In this document: in pieces, positions 1 through 11,129 of the stretch
Layout of the letters: every line of letters starts with the position of its first letter
Position numbering within the stretch: position 1 is the stretch's first letter
Source: Protopterus annectens
Taxonomy: Eukaryota; Chordata; Ceratodontiformes; Protopteridae
DNA length: 64,000 bases
Direction: 5' to 3'
Assembly (NCBI RefSeq): GCF_019279795.1
Contig: NC_056735.1
Location: 1,940,554,455 to 1,940,618,454, forward strand
Made by a program: the position numbers and the translations under genes
The notes under the pieces: generated by a model
Database searches by the model: none
Seen by the model: the letters and a program-made list of their open reading frames with translations, nothing else
What the model was told of the DNA's origin: nothing

Positions 1-275
1 ACACTAGCCTGTTCCATGCCACCACCCTTAACCTGTCCATTATCCATGGCTGCTGGGGACTGGGTATGTGTGGGCATTTTGAATGTGAGCGGGGACATGG
101 TGGGAGAAAGTGGCATACCAAACAATGGCATGGATTCAGGCACCAACAACCCCACCTCTGCGTCACTACAACCATCATCATCAGGTTGTGAGGGAGAGGA
201 ACACCAACCCCTGTGTTCATCTGCAAGGGGAAGACAACATATGTGAATTAATACTCTGCAGTATTGTGTTTGCTG

Positions 276-277
<2 letters not shown>

Positions 278-356
<79 letters not shown>
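278..356. repeat. (CA)n microsatellite
   Basis: Uninterrupted CA dinucleotide tract of about 79 bp. Reading frames through it (Thr-His or His-Thr repeats) are not genes. Confidence 0.98.
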
Positions 357-357
<1 letters not shown>

Positions 358-764
358 CTGGTACAGTCTGGCTCAGCTGTGATACCTATTGGCCCTTCAG
401 GACAGACCTTACAGTAGTGCTGCCTGCTGCAAACCATCCCTTTCACTGCTACAGTAAGGCCCACAATAAAGGGTAGCAAATCCTACTGTGTGATGGGCTT
501 AGTAGCAGAATGGTAATTGTGGCCAAGACCAAGGTTATTGAAGTGAGCTATACAGTGTCACCAAGTGCATATGCACGTACTGTAAGAGATGACGTACTGC
601 TATACAGACCACACACAATGACAAGGTGTAATGATATGCGATAACTGATGAAGGGGCAAGACTATACACTATCACTGCAGTTCCTACACAGTTCAAACTT
701 ACAGGGATTCATTTCAGACAATATTGCAGGACAGTTTGCAATACATACAGGAAACATGTAAAGT
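357..764. other. No recognisable feature
   Basis: Ordinary AT-rich sequence with no convincing reading frame or repeat. It lies between the microsatellite and the 3' end of the decayed LINE. Confidence 0.4.
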
Positions 765-3620
765 ACTAGGTGCATAGCCTCATAAGAGGATACCAGGCTA
801 TTGGCCCTGATGCCCTCAAGCCTGGCCCAGACATTTGCCCATATTCCTTCCCAGCCAGCACCTGTTTCCCCTGTCCAGCTGGTACACCTGTGGGATCCCA
901 GGGGTGTCCCATCCATTTCACCATGCAGTTGTCCAGCTTTTTCTTCAAGAAGGCTATACACATACTCTGCTAGACATGGGGAGGGAGTGTATTTTACAGA
1001 CAGTGTATTGTGTGGGGCACTAACAATTACTATACATGTCACAGACCAGGTGAGGGCCTTGCGTGCATGATCTGTGAATGGGGTTTGTTTTACAGATATG
1101 AAGAAATGCCATCAATGCTGGTTTGGAAATGGCCTTATATGCCAGACACAGGACACCTATGATTAGTCTGTATGAGACTGAGTACAGGGACAGGGTTTTC
1201 AGCCAACCTGTATTGGATAGGTGTTACAGACCCTAGATTTGCCTGGTCAGGAACCTCTGTGGTATTTGCAACTGCTGCATTTTCTTGACAAGGAACATGC
1301 CATGGGAGCCATTATAGTTGGCAATGTGTCTGATAAGGGTGGAGTACAGGGATTTTGTGGCCTCCTGGTTCCTGGATGACATACCCATAATTGTGAGGTG
1401 GGCCATGTAGACAGCCTTCTGTACAATGGTGCCCATATGGAGGGAAACTGTCAGGTTGCTACCAACCTTGGTACACAAGTCACCTCACACCTGATTGCAT
1501 GCTCAGTACATTATTACTGTCATAATTAGTGTGGAAGACATCTGCCACAAGCAGGGAGAATTATGCTTCACTTGGCATTCAGTTTGGGGAAATGCTTCTT
1601 GCACCAGTCATTAATTGGGTGAGGGCCTCTTGGGAATGTAAGACAGTGGCCAGCTTGCAAGCATCTGTACACCTGGTCAGCCACAGTCCACTGCTTTTGT
1701 CCTGTACCTCAGATATGTATATCTCAAACAGTAGAGGCCCCAAGACCAGTCCTTGGGGAACACCGTTTTGAAAGACTCTACTACCAGAAGTGGGTTCCAC
1801 TACTTTGACTGACTGGATACTATCATTGGGCCAGTTATCTACCCATATGATAATGTACAGGTTGATGCCTAGCTGTGTAGGTGTATGTATCCTGGCCGCC
1901 TGGGGATTACTGTGAGAGAATTGGGATAGGTAAAGGTAGGCAATGTTCACCATCTTCCCCTCATCCTTGTGTTTGCTGACCACTTCAGAAAGGTCGAACA
2001 GGTTTAACAGGCCTGATCTCCCTTTGAAAATACCATGCTGTATGAGCTCAGGCATTTTGATGTTGCTGATGTCCCTGTTCATAATGTCCTTGATATTGCC
2101 TTCCATGCCCTTGCAGAGCAAGCTAGTTAGGCTGATGTGCATATGATTGGCTGGGTCAGTAAATTGCTCTGCCTTTGTGTATAGGCATGACAGTAGCTGT
2201 CCTCTGTGCAGATAGGATGACACCATTGCTCAGGCTTTGGTTGACTACAGTGTGGAATGGATCTGAGAGCCCATGCCTGTGGTCATGTAGGATGCAGCCA
2301 GGGTTGGTATCAGGCCTATGGAGACTTCTTTGTGCTGCCTTTGAGGGGGCATTATGGACCTGGTCCCTGATGATGACGGGAGGGGGCAGGTGCTGCGCAT
2401 GCACATGTGTACCGATAGGGGACAGGGGGTGATGTTTACATTTCACCTGTCTACAGCTGGTTGCCTATATATATGCTGTATGTGTATGTGGTGTTTTTGA
2501 CCACCACTACAGAGCAGATTTGTGTGTTGCCTCTAGGAATGCAGACACGTGTGTGGAAGGCCTAGTGATTGGCCTTGGTGGATGTGTCCAATTTACACTC
2601 AAATTCAAAGATAGCCTTAAGGAAATGCACCTGTAACATTATTTGCTTGTGCAGACCAATGGGACATTGCTTCCAATAAGGCATCTGTTCCTTCTTAGCC
2701 CTGTCCAGCAATTATTTGCACCTATTATGGTATTTTCTTATTACTGCTGTCCACCACGGATGTTTACCCTACCTTGAGGGAGAATGTTGTCCTTTCAGAT
2801 ATTGCCTGGTAGGTGCCCATATAATATTGTGGTGTGAACCTGGACATTACTGCTAGTTCCAACTGATGGGACATTGCTGTAAAGCTACTTCTATCTGTTC
2901 TGAGGCGATTTATAGTCATTTGTGTATAGTCAATTTTGTTTGACCCTGACAAGGGGGGGGGGGCAGGGGAGATATGACCTGAGCAGTGATGATTATGTAG
3001 TCAGATCTTAACAAGGAGGATGACACTGTAGGAGAGCTATAGTGGCTACTCATGTTGGTTAGGACCAGGTACAGGATATTTACATCTGTCATAGGAGTGT
3101 TGACCACCTGATGCACTGCATTGCCATTGACAAAGCAGAGGAATCTCTGTGCACTCATGTTCAGGTGGCATAGGTCATGCACACTATGGCTGAGTAGGAG
3201 AAGTCACCCAGGAGCAGGGTAGATGATTGAATCCTGACAGATTCCAACAAGTCCCAATAGGTGTGATGGGTGTCCATAGTCATGGTTGGAGGCCTGCAGC
3301 TAGCTATGATTTGAGTAGGTGTATTGTCAACTGTTAACTGCACTCGGGATGTCTCCTATGCATCAAAATGTTTACCCAGCCTGGAGGTGTGTATGTGCAT
3401 GATAATGTTCAACACTCCACCTCCTGTGGCTTTGCAGCCCTCGATTTGGTTTCTAAATATATGATGGGATGAGGAACCTGGTAAGGTCAGTGTGCACTCC
3501 ACAGCTACAAAGCAGGTGTCAGTGACTGCACAAATGTCAGCATCCTACAGGACAAGGTACGCTTGCATTGACATGGGTTTCATGCTAAGGCACCTAACTC
3601 CAGTTAGAGCAAGCCATCTG
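765..3620 (-). mobile_element. Decayed CR1-like LINE (LINE-1), endonuclease to 3' end
   Basis: Read on the minus strand, pieces occur in the order expected of a CR1/L2-type ORF2. At 3343-2916 are endonuclease remains (LLGDF, then ILYLVLTNM and LLRSD, the usual end of the APE domain). At 2226-1579 is reverse transcriptase (LTSLLCKGME, FKGRSGLLNLFDL, GVPQGLVLGPLL). At 1478-1233 is the RT C-terminal region (VYMAHL, QKFLT-like end). At 963-766 is the tail module (AFLKKKLDNCMV). Several stops and frameshifts separate them, and the active-site FTDD has become RCTDA. It aligns by eye with the younger copies at 15.5-17.3 and 53.8-57.6 kb, but is much older. Element boundaries are approximate. Confidence 0.75.
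1579..2226 (-). pseudogene. LINE-1 reverse transcriptase fragment
   Basis: A 215-codon open frame holding the palm part of a CR1-like RT: LTSLLCKGME (fingers), FKGRSGLLNLFDL, AYLYLSQF where active copies have AYLDLAKAF, and GVPQGLVLGPLLF. The catalytic Asp of the first motif is lost (AYLY) and the second-Asp box reads RCTDACKL rather than KFTDDCKL, so it cannot be a working polymerase. The open frame survives by chance; the C-terminal part continues in another frame below 1480. Confidence 0.75.
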
Positions 3621-5470
3621 CACAAAGGCACACATCAATAGTGGGCAATGGCCAGAAAATAGTGTCACTTTATGAATTTAGCTGAAAAACACTTGGTTTC
3701 CAGCAAAGCTGGTGTCACATTCACAGGTCTACTCTGCAGGATATGAAATTTGATGATCAAATGTATGCTATTATGTTATGACTTCAGTCTTTAATGAGTT
3801 GTCAATGATGTGCCAGACAATACACCACTGTATGAGACATTGATTACAAATATGAGGCAGACATGTGGTCAGTCTGCAAAACTCTGAACAGTTGTCAGGT
3901 ATGGGCTCAGTATATCACATACAGTTCAACCCACACTTCTGCACTTGTTGTGTACTATGCACATACCCTATATAACTCTCTTACATTTGTAAGACAATTA
4001 TATGATCATAGTAGCATTCACGGGAGACATATGAATATTTACAAAATCCATGGTATCTGGCCTAGCAGTGTCACACTCAGTACTGGACAGCAGACACTCC
4101 AGTAGTAGTCATACATGAACTGACCTTTGCTGTGGTGACTCAGGGGCCAGAGATATGATCCATGTCAATGCAGACAGGGCAAGCAGGAATGGCCATAGCA
4201 ACATATGAGTCCAGCAGGTCTTGTTGTGACCTAGTGTTTAATGTCCTATTTGAAATTATTGTACCCCCTTCTACATTCCATTGCAAGCTTAAGTGATTGA
4301 CATACCTGTTACAGTGCTGTAGAGTTTTCTCAGAATACTGCAAATGGTTAGGTTTGTGTAGTCACAATTTGTCTTTGTGTAGATGGATTCAGACCTATGT
4401 TGCATAATCAGCAGCTTGCCTTTTGTAGGTAATGCTCATGAGCAGGTGATGGCTTGTGCACCAACCGTGTCTCCCACTTGCTGCTTGCATCCAGAGCATC
4501 TGTGTTGTCTTTCCATTAACCAATGCCATAGTAACACAGTGCTATAATTAAGTCTTAAATGTAGGCCTTGCCCCTTTTCCTTGCCTGTGTGGAGGACATT
4601 ATGGAGGTGTAGGGGGATACAGCTTCACAGACAGAAGGTGGAAATACCTCTCAGGACAAGACACATGGAGACAGGACAAGACACATGGAGACAGTCTAAC
4701 AACATTGGGGACAAAGCTCCAGAATTGAGTACAGATTGCAAGTAAGTACTGCTGTTATACACAAAGATGATTGTGAGATTAACAGGGCTTGCCTGGACAT
4801 GCATATTCTGCGTGACTTGACATCTGACAGTGATATGTCTCTGACATACCTCTCATCTGTCCAAATGTCCACAGACTGCCCAGGGGTTTGCCTGTCATGT
4901 TTGGTCTGTTCCTCAGACAACTTCTGTCTTTGTGAAATCAGGAGGATAATGTGAGGATTGAAGTCAGTAAATTTTGACATCCATTAGTGTTTCAGACATC
5001 ATATCCTTCAGGGATGTTATGTTACAACAAACCCTGTAGCACCAGCAACTGTTTCAGTTTGTAACACCATTATGTGAGATATGTCCCACTTTCCTGCCCC
5101 CTGTCCCCACGTATGTCATGCTTTGTCCAGATGTCTTGCAGTAAAAGGTTCAGATGTATGGTATATCATTATTTAGTGACTGCACTCCGGGTATCAACCC
5201 AGTGACTTGGCAGACTCCTGGAAGTGGTATGCGGCAATGGCCATAAATATGGTCCCACTCCCTGGAGATTCTGTGGAAATCTGTACAGCTGAGAGTTATG
5301 TATTTCTTGACATTGTTAACAGACTGCCAAGATTGTGTAGAAGTGTTGTGTGTCAGTGTTTGTTGGGCTGAGTAGGGAAAGGAGCATCTTGGACGGGGAG
5401 GGTGGTTGGGAATCAGAGGCCCATGAGCCCTCAAATGGATACAGTGGGAATGAGGACCCCAGCCTTGGGT
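3620..5470. other. Unannotated, AT-rich intergenic sequence
   Basis: No protein family is recognisable. A short 22-bp tandem duplication (GACAAGACACATGGAGACAG core) is visible at 4655-4696. The rest may be old transposon DNA. Confidence 0.4.
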
Positions 5471-5477
5471 AGTCACC

Positions 5478-5820
5478 ACTGCACCTTCACGACCCCAAAG
5501 GTGGCTGTGCAAGAGGCTGGACAGGAGGAGCAGCCTGCCCCTTGAGGTGTGCCAGGTATCCCTCCATCTGGCACAGCTGCCCAACCAACTCGGAGTGGAT
5601 GACATTGCGCACTATACCCCAGAACATTCTGTGGATGATGGGGTCCTCTCTGTGCCTGCACCTGGGGGGGATGGGCCCCATCCCCTGATGTGGTTCCACC
5701 CAAAGGTGGTGCAGGACCAGTGGAGAAGGATGTTCTGGGTTGGGTCACAGACTTGTTGTGGCCCATTGCCATGGCCAAATGGGGTGGGACATATCTGCCT
5801 TCCCAAACGTGCCATGGTGT
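5478..5820 (-). pseudogene. Myb/SANT unit A, C-terminal exon (Pro/Gly-rich linker plus helical tail)
   Basis: Minus-strand relative of the last exon of unit B (31114-32847) and of copy D (37306-37610). One frame gives a Ser/Pro/Gly-rich linker (TGPAPPLGGTTSGDG), matching unit B's IGPAPPSGGTVSGDE. A second frame then gives the helical tail (IIHRMFWGIVRNVIHSELVG, then QMEGYLAHLKG), matching B's VNHRQVRDLVRSELIREFGH. The change of frame in mid-exon shows a small indel, so this copy is dead. The family role is inferred: the tail of a DNA-binding protein that accompanies a Harbinger-type transposase. Its N-terminal exon lies at 7823-7525. Confidence 0.6.
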
Positions 5821-5829
5821 TGTGGTTTT

Positions 5830-7430
5830 CCCAGATATATCAGTTAGTCATAAACAACACATTGCAAAATTAGTTATAACAGCATGCATGGGTGTTTCCA
5901 TTAACCGAAGCCAACAGATTTGAACCAGTTTCATGGCAAACAGAACACATGCATAAATGGAACAACAGTAAGCATTTTAACAGCATGCAAGTTACATTGA
6001 TGACAACATGCCACCAAAAATTGTATTTGAACAAGGTATGTTAATATGCAACCAATGACATATATGAGCAATAATGGAACACATATCCCAACAATAGGTT
6101 TTGAGAACATACCTGTAGTATATGAACAATAATTACTGATGCAGATGACGGTGGGGGGAGAGAATAAAAACTCCATTAACAACTGTATCAGCTTCTATTT
6201 TTCACAACAGTACTGCTCAATACTCTACAGGTCTGCCCTCACTTTACATCTATCTATGGCTCTTAGCTTCTGTAGCACATACATACCTGTTAAACGGTAA
6301 ACCTGTAATGGTATGGGGTAGGCTGGGTGAACTGTGGCTACTTTACTGGAGGGGGCTTTTACATGTCAGGGTTACATACCTGACAAAGAAGGGGTACCCT
6401 GCAATGATGTTTTGTGAGTCTGCTACTACCATAATTCACCTGGATTCCTATCTGTGTCTAAGGTGATTGGGAGCAGTGACCAGCAGCCGTGACAGTGTGA
6501 CACTTGAGAGATATGTATCTGGAAGAGGGTGTGGTGTATATGCATATCCTGCTGTCATTTGCAGGCATGGGGTTGGACAATGGGACAGTTGTACATGGTT
6601 TATTGTTATACCCTTCAAACAGCTGTAAGACCTGTGGAGAAAATATCAGTTACCACTATCTGACTGTTGCTACAAATATTCCTGATTTCTTGAGTGTATA
6701 TATGCACATATCTCAGTACCACTTCCTGGATTCAAACCATATTTGGGTATGCTAAAATTAACTACAAGACTGTTTCTCATCACACTGGGCTACTGGGGAA
6801 CTGCTGTCTCTTGTTTGACTATTTTCTGCCTAATACTCTGTGGGTTCGACAGTCTGACCTTGTAATCCTGAGATTCATGCATGACGGATAGTTACTGTAC
6901 TGTGTAGTAATCCTTTGCAATTATACAATCTGGAAAACAAAGGTTACTACAAGGCACTGCAGCAGGAGACACACTATAATACATTTGACATTAGTATTCA
7001 GAGTTCAGATCTTAGTGCATAACATGTGTCATATTTCATGCACATTTTGATTTACAGCTCCACAAGCTACTGTTTTGCATACTAGCTGATTGTCAAAACA
7101 ACCTCTGTTAAATCATGCTGTTAAAGCCATATTTTCTGTGCAGAACCTGTACACATTCTATTTCTACAACAACATACCAGAATAAACACAACGGTTGGTG
7201 GTTTAAGTTTTTATTATAGTTATATGACACAGTGCTCTACTACTGCACATGCTGTAGATGACTATTAGTCTGGCAAACTTTTCTTTAATCGTTGCACACA
7301 TAACACAGTAAACAATTTATACCTTTGTATTTATTTCACTATAAACTGAAAGGTAGATCTGTACTTGTCAGCCTGTTGGTGCATCTATGTCAGTCTGTTG
7401 GCATGGGCCTCCAAGTTCATAGCCATCTCT
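5830..7430. other. Presumed intron/interior of Myb/SANT unit A
   Basis: No long frame and no recognised repeat between the two better-supported exons of unit A. It is probably intron and internal transposon DNA; this is an inference from its position only. Confidence 0.35.
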
Positions 7431-7446
7431 TCTGCAGCTGTAGAGG
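7385..7446 (-). pseudogene. Possible middle exon of Myb/SANT unit A
   Basis: On the minus strand a pyrimidine-AG acceptor (CTCTACAG) is followed by a short frame containing AEEMAMNLEAH. The block GGAGGCCCATG within it also occurs just after the acceptor TCCTTCACAG at about 28567-28610 in unit B, in the same order relative to the Myb exon. Both the short length and the decay make this tentative. Confidence 0.35.
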
Positions 7447-7524
7447 CGAGAAACAAACATTATGCATACCTGTCTATCACATACACATGCTAGAATCTGA
7501 TACAGCTATATCTGGGATACTTAC

Positions 7525-7823
7525 AAAAAATGGATTATGCTGGTCCTGAGCATCTGGATCCATTGGGCTAAGATCTCCCCCTTCCTATGCTTTAGGTCAG
7601 CATAATGATGCTGTACCTGCTCACCATTTCAGGGGATTCCAGTGGCACTGGTGAGGTCATGTGACAGATGGTCCCAGGCCTCTGCTTTGTACTGAGATCC
7701 CTGATACTGGCCCTGCAGCAGTGTGTCATCATGGTGTTCTACAAGGAGTCAAGCTATGACCCTGGACTCCAGGATGCCCCAGCCCTGAACCCAAAAGCTT
7801 GCTCCCTCTCCAGTGCCAGACAT
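7525..7823 (-). pseudogene. Myb/SANT-like DNA-binding exon, unit A
   Basis: Minus strand, starting at an ATG (MSGTGEG) and ending at a GTAAGT donor at 7524. The translation shares most residues with unit B (28182-28485): LLQGQYQGSQYKAEAWDHL, TSATGIP, GEQVQHHYADLKHRKGE. The pattern (an early Leu-rich helix, a central Trp-x2-Leu helix, and a terminal RHHYADLK-type recognition helix) is that of Myb/SANT-like domains of Harbinger accessory proteins and NAIF1-type proteins. Two in-frame stops, after RVIA and after ATGIP, make it a pseudogene. The upstream flank carries a promoter-like element shared with unit B. Confidence 0.65.
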
Positions 7824-7873
7824 GTTCTTGCAGAGATCAAACTACAACAGGTTATGGCTGCATTCCTGCCTGC

Positions 7874-7900
7874 ACAGTTTAAATAAAGCCATATCCCCTC
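7874..7900 (-). promoter_or_regulatory. TATTTAA promoter-like block shared by units A and B
   Basis: About 57 bases upstream of the unit A start codon the minus strand reads TTTATTTAAAC, followed by GGCAGGAAT. Unit B has CTATTTAAAC then GGCAGGAAT at 28116-28142, at the same distance from its ATG. Conservation between two decayed copies points to a core promoter (TATA-like). Confidence 0.5.
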
Positions 7901-7924
7901 CCTTTGCCATCAATGGACCATTTC

Positions 7925-8125
7925 AAAAATGCTGAGTACAGCTTAGCAATGCACAAACCCACTAAGCTAGGTTGAACTCTGCTTAAAGGGGTAATTGTTG
8001 AGCATTGCTTAACAGTGCACAAATCAATTTAGCTGAGCTGACTGCTGCTCAGCATTCACATTTAAGCAATAATTACAGCAACTAAGCATAGCTGACCACT
8101 GCTAACCATTGCTCACTTTTCATTT
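7925..8125. repeat. TAAGC/GCTTA-rich subterminal-type DNA, unit A side
   Basis: Dense short motifs of the type TAAGCA, GCTTAGC and CTCAGCATT in both orientations, just upstream of the unit A promoter block. The matching region upstream of unit B is at 27935-28080. Clusters like this are typical of subterminal protein-binding sites in DNA transposons. Confidence 0.5.
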
Positions 8126-8397
8126 CATATAATATCAGGATAATGACTTAATTAATCATTACTGACATATTAGTAAGTGTATATGATTTACTTTGCATGA
8201 CGTCCCTATTTGGGTGTGACTATACTGTATGGCACACTTGTGTATACATGGGTGATTTCACATGTTATATACATTCACACTTGCATTTTAAACCAGCTAC
8301 ATTACCATGGTTGAGAAATATCAATTAATACATAATCTAAAATTAAAATAATAATTTCAACACTGCTTTACCATGTAAAAATAAAGTGCCTGTTTTG

Positions 8398-8462
8398 GTC
8401 CTCAAACCATGAACACCTGCATAAAAAGCCTGGACTCTAACCACTACGCCATCTTGGCATGA
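8398..8462 (-). repeat. tRNA-like SINE head (degenerate)
   Basis: Minus strand: an A-box-like GATGGCGTAGTGGTTAGAG followed about 30 bases later by a B-box-like GTTCATGGTTTGAGG. No acceptor-stem pairing suggests a working tRNA. Similar heads occur at 27218, 33630 and 50118. Confidence 0.45.
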
Positions 8463-8699
8463 GGATTTCAGTTGTATATTTTATCTCCTATGGGATGTTT
8501 GAGCAATGCTGAGCAGAGGGGCATAACAGGCATACCTGCTCAACTATGCTTAAACATATCTTTGGATGGTAAAAAAAAATAATAAACCCACTTTATTTAC
8601 ATGTATCTGTACTCCTTGTGAGTCACAGTAAGGGAAATTGTAAAGGGACACATAGGGGCAGATTTTAATTATTGCTCTTACAAACCCAGGACGTATGAT

Positions 8700-9405
8700 T
8701 GTGGTTTTCTAGCAAATCACTGGCAAATCACTCAGGGTTTAAGTCAGAATATACTGACAGACATTTGGGTTTCAGACTTCATACACTTCAGGAAATCCAT
8801 GGTACTGCAAATCTTTTATTCTATCAATTTTCTGGGTTTGTAAGTGCAATATTTAAAGTGTCCCTATTTTTGTGCCTTTGTCCCACCATTATTTATGGCT
8901 TTGTACAGCTTTCTTGCTCTAGGAGTTTGAGAGGTATGTGAGGCAGGCATCTGGGCATTCTGCAGAAACCTGTACATTTGAGGGCTATGGTCGAATGTCA
9001 CATTTACAATGGCAGACATTTGAGTTTTAGTCTTCATATCTTTCAGGAAGTCTGTGCTAATGCAAACCTTTTAATCTATGAGCTTTCAGGGTTTGTAAGT
9101 GCAATATTTAAAGTGTCCCTATTTTTGTGCCTTTGTCCCTCCATTATTTATGGCTTTGTGCAGCTTTCTTGCTCTAGGAAGTTGAGAGGTATGTGAGGCA
9201 GGCATCTGGGCATTCTGTGAAACTCTGTACAGTTGAAGGCTATGGTCGTACAGCACCTTTACAATGATAGACATTTGGGTTTCAGTCTTCATACCCTTCA
9301 GGAAGTCTGTGCTACTGCAAACCTTTTATTTTAGCAACTTTCTAGGTTTGTAAGTACAATATTTAATAAAGTATTCCTATTTTTTGTGCCTTGTCTGGCA
9401 CACAC
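8700..9405 (+). repeat. Tandem repeat, ~255-bp unit, three copies
   Basis: The phrase GACATTTGGGTTTCAG (or a close variant) begins copies at 8760, 9014 and 9270, giving periods of 254 and 256 bp. Each copy contains a TTTGTAAGTGCAATATTTAA block; copies 1 and 2 also share TTTTTGTGCCTTTGTCCC and GAGGTATGTGAGGCAGGC. Two similar short open frames (80 and 72 codons) result from the repetition and are not supported as genes. The third copy is truncated. Confidence 0.85.
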
Positions 9406-9409
9406 CCCC

Positions 9410-10258
9410 TGCATTGATTTCTTGCTCCCCTATATATTTCAGTGTCTGCAGACAAAGAAATACTCATTTATTTCATTTCAATGTCCATGGGCACTGAAAT
9501 ACTTTTAAAAAGTGCCATAAGGCACTTTCTGAGTGCACAGGGCATGTTAGATGTGTGTGCACTACCTAAGCCTGCCCCCTGCACTCAGTAGTGTTTATGT
9601 CCATTTAGCGGTAGCAGCAGCACGCCTTCATGAATATCCAAGGTGCGCTGCTGTTAAAGCTAAGGGTAAATGGCCACAGTACACACCATGCAGGGATAGC
9701 ACTATTCCTGCACGAAGTTGATTGAATCTAGGGGAGTATGGATACAGCTATTATACAAATGCTTTTTTTAACTGCTTAGATTTAGTTGAGATTTGAGTAT
9801 TTCCACATCGATAAATTGTGGAATGACATTGGGATATAGAGTCATTTCAAGAGTATTTCTGTAAAAAAATGGGTACCCCTCCCCACATCCTTTTTTTTCT
9901 TTTGTTTGTTTTTTTACTATCCATTCTTAAGATGTTGTAACCTGCTGGGAGTGTTACTTTGTCTTTTATTACTGGTTTTAGTCTACTTTAGTGACTAATA
10001 TATCTGGGGAGTGTAGGATAACGTCTACTTTTATTTATGTTATTCTTTTGCATATGCTTCTAATGTTCATAGTGAGCAATAATAAGCCAGCTTCTGCCTT
10101 TCAGCTAGAGAATGGAGATGTCTGTGTTTATTTTTCAGGGTGGCCCTGTTTGTATGCTAGAACACCAAGATTTGGGTGCATGTCACCACTTAGTTTTAAT
10201 TTTGATATAAAGTGTTCACATAGACTTCTAAGCTGGTCTCCCCTGAAAAGATACTATT
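9410..10258. other. Unannotated, includes possible MITE-like segment
   Basis: Around 9480-9720 are CACTTT/AAGTGCC and GCACGCCTTCATGAATAT blocks. A loosely similar segment, in the opposite orientation (TATTAATGAAGGCATGCTGC), lies at 26200-26260. This could be an old DNA-transposon fragment. The remainder, including T-rich DNA at 9885-9915, shows nothing. Confidence 0.3.
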
Positions 10259-10266
10259 GGTCTAGC

Positions 10267-10625
10267 CGCCCACCACCATGGGCAGCCACGGTGGTGCAGC
10301 GGTTAGTGTTGCCGCCTCATAGTAAAAGGTACTCTTGTTCCATCCTCAGCTGGGGTGCCTTCTGTGCGGTGTCTTCATGTCCTCCCTGTGGTCGCTTGGG
10401 TTTCCTTTGGGTGCTCCAGTTTCCTACCACATCCCAAAGACATGCTGTAGTGGATTGGACTCTCTAAATTGGCCCTAGGTTTGAGTGTGTGCATGTGTGT
10501 GCATTGTGTGGAAGGTAGGATGCTGGGCAGGCAACTCAACACTGTAAAATTCCACTGCCAATCATGAGCAGACAGGTGATCCACTGTGGTGACCCCTAAC
10601 AGGGAAAAAGCCGAAAGAAGAAGAA
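10267..10625 (+). mobile_element. tRNA-derived SINE with (AAG)n tail
   Basis: The head reads CACGGTGGTGCAGCGGTTAG (A-box) and later TTGTTCCATCC (degenerate B-box). The body has the widely shared phrases TGGTCGCTTGGGTTTCCTTT and CTAAATTGGCCCTAG, and the 3' end runs GTGACCCCTAAC to GCCGAAAGAAGAAGAAG. This layout matches tRNA-derived SINEs of fishes and some other vertebrates. Flanking 8-bp repeats (GGTCTAGC at 10259-10266 and 10626-10633) look like the target-site duplication, fixing both ends. Confidence 0.85.
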
Positions 10626-10904
10626 GGTCTAGCTGTAGTACCTTGTTATCATAGTGTAAATAAATAAATGCATCTTATTTACTTGGAAGAAGTAGCATGC
10701 AGTGGTATATTTGTCTAACAGAAAGCACATTAATGTGCCAGTATAGACCAGCAAATACATGCAGAGTATGATTAGTTCCATTTCTGTTAGTATTCTTTCT
10801 GACTGTTATTAAAGTATATATGTTCATGTATCTATTTACATAAACATCTCTTTAGGAAGCATCATGATATGCATTTTAGGGTGTGTTTATGTGTGTATGA
10901 TTAT

Positions 10905-10905
<1 letters not shown>

Positions 10906-10980
<75 letters not shown>
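10906..10980. repeat. (GT)n microsatellite
   Basis: GT tract of about 75 bp. It is followed by a short unique spacer and then a (TA)n tract. Confidence 0.98.
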
Positions 10981-10981
<1 letters not shown>

Positions 10982-11034
10982 TGCGTGAAGTATGGCTGTG
11001 CATGTGTGTGTATACATATGCAAACACACACACA

Positions 11035-11036
<2 letters not shown>

Positions 11037-11125
<89 letters not shown>
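11037..11125. repeat. (TA)n microsatellite
   Basis: Nearly pure TA tract interrupted once by CATACATA. It is followed by TGTATG repeats. Confidence 0.98.
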
Positions 11126-11128
<3 letters not shown>

Positions 11129-11129
11129 T

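Noticed and set aside
9991..10467. 158-codon plus-strand frame
   Set aside because: Runs straight through the SINE at 10267-10625; chance frame.
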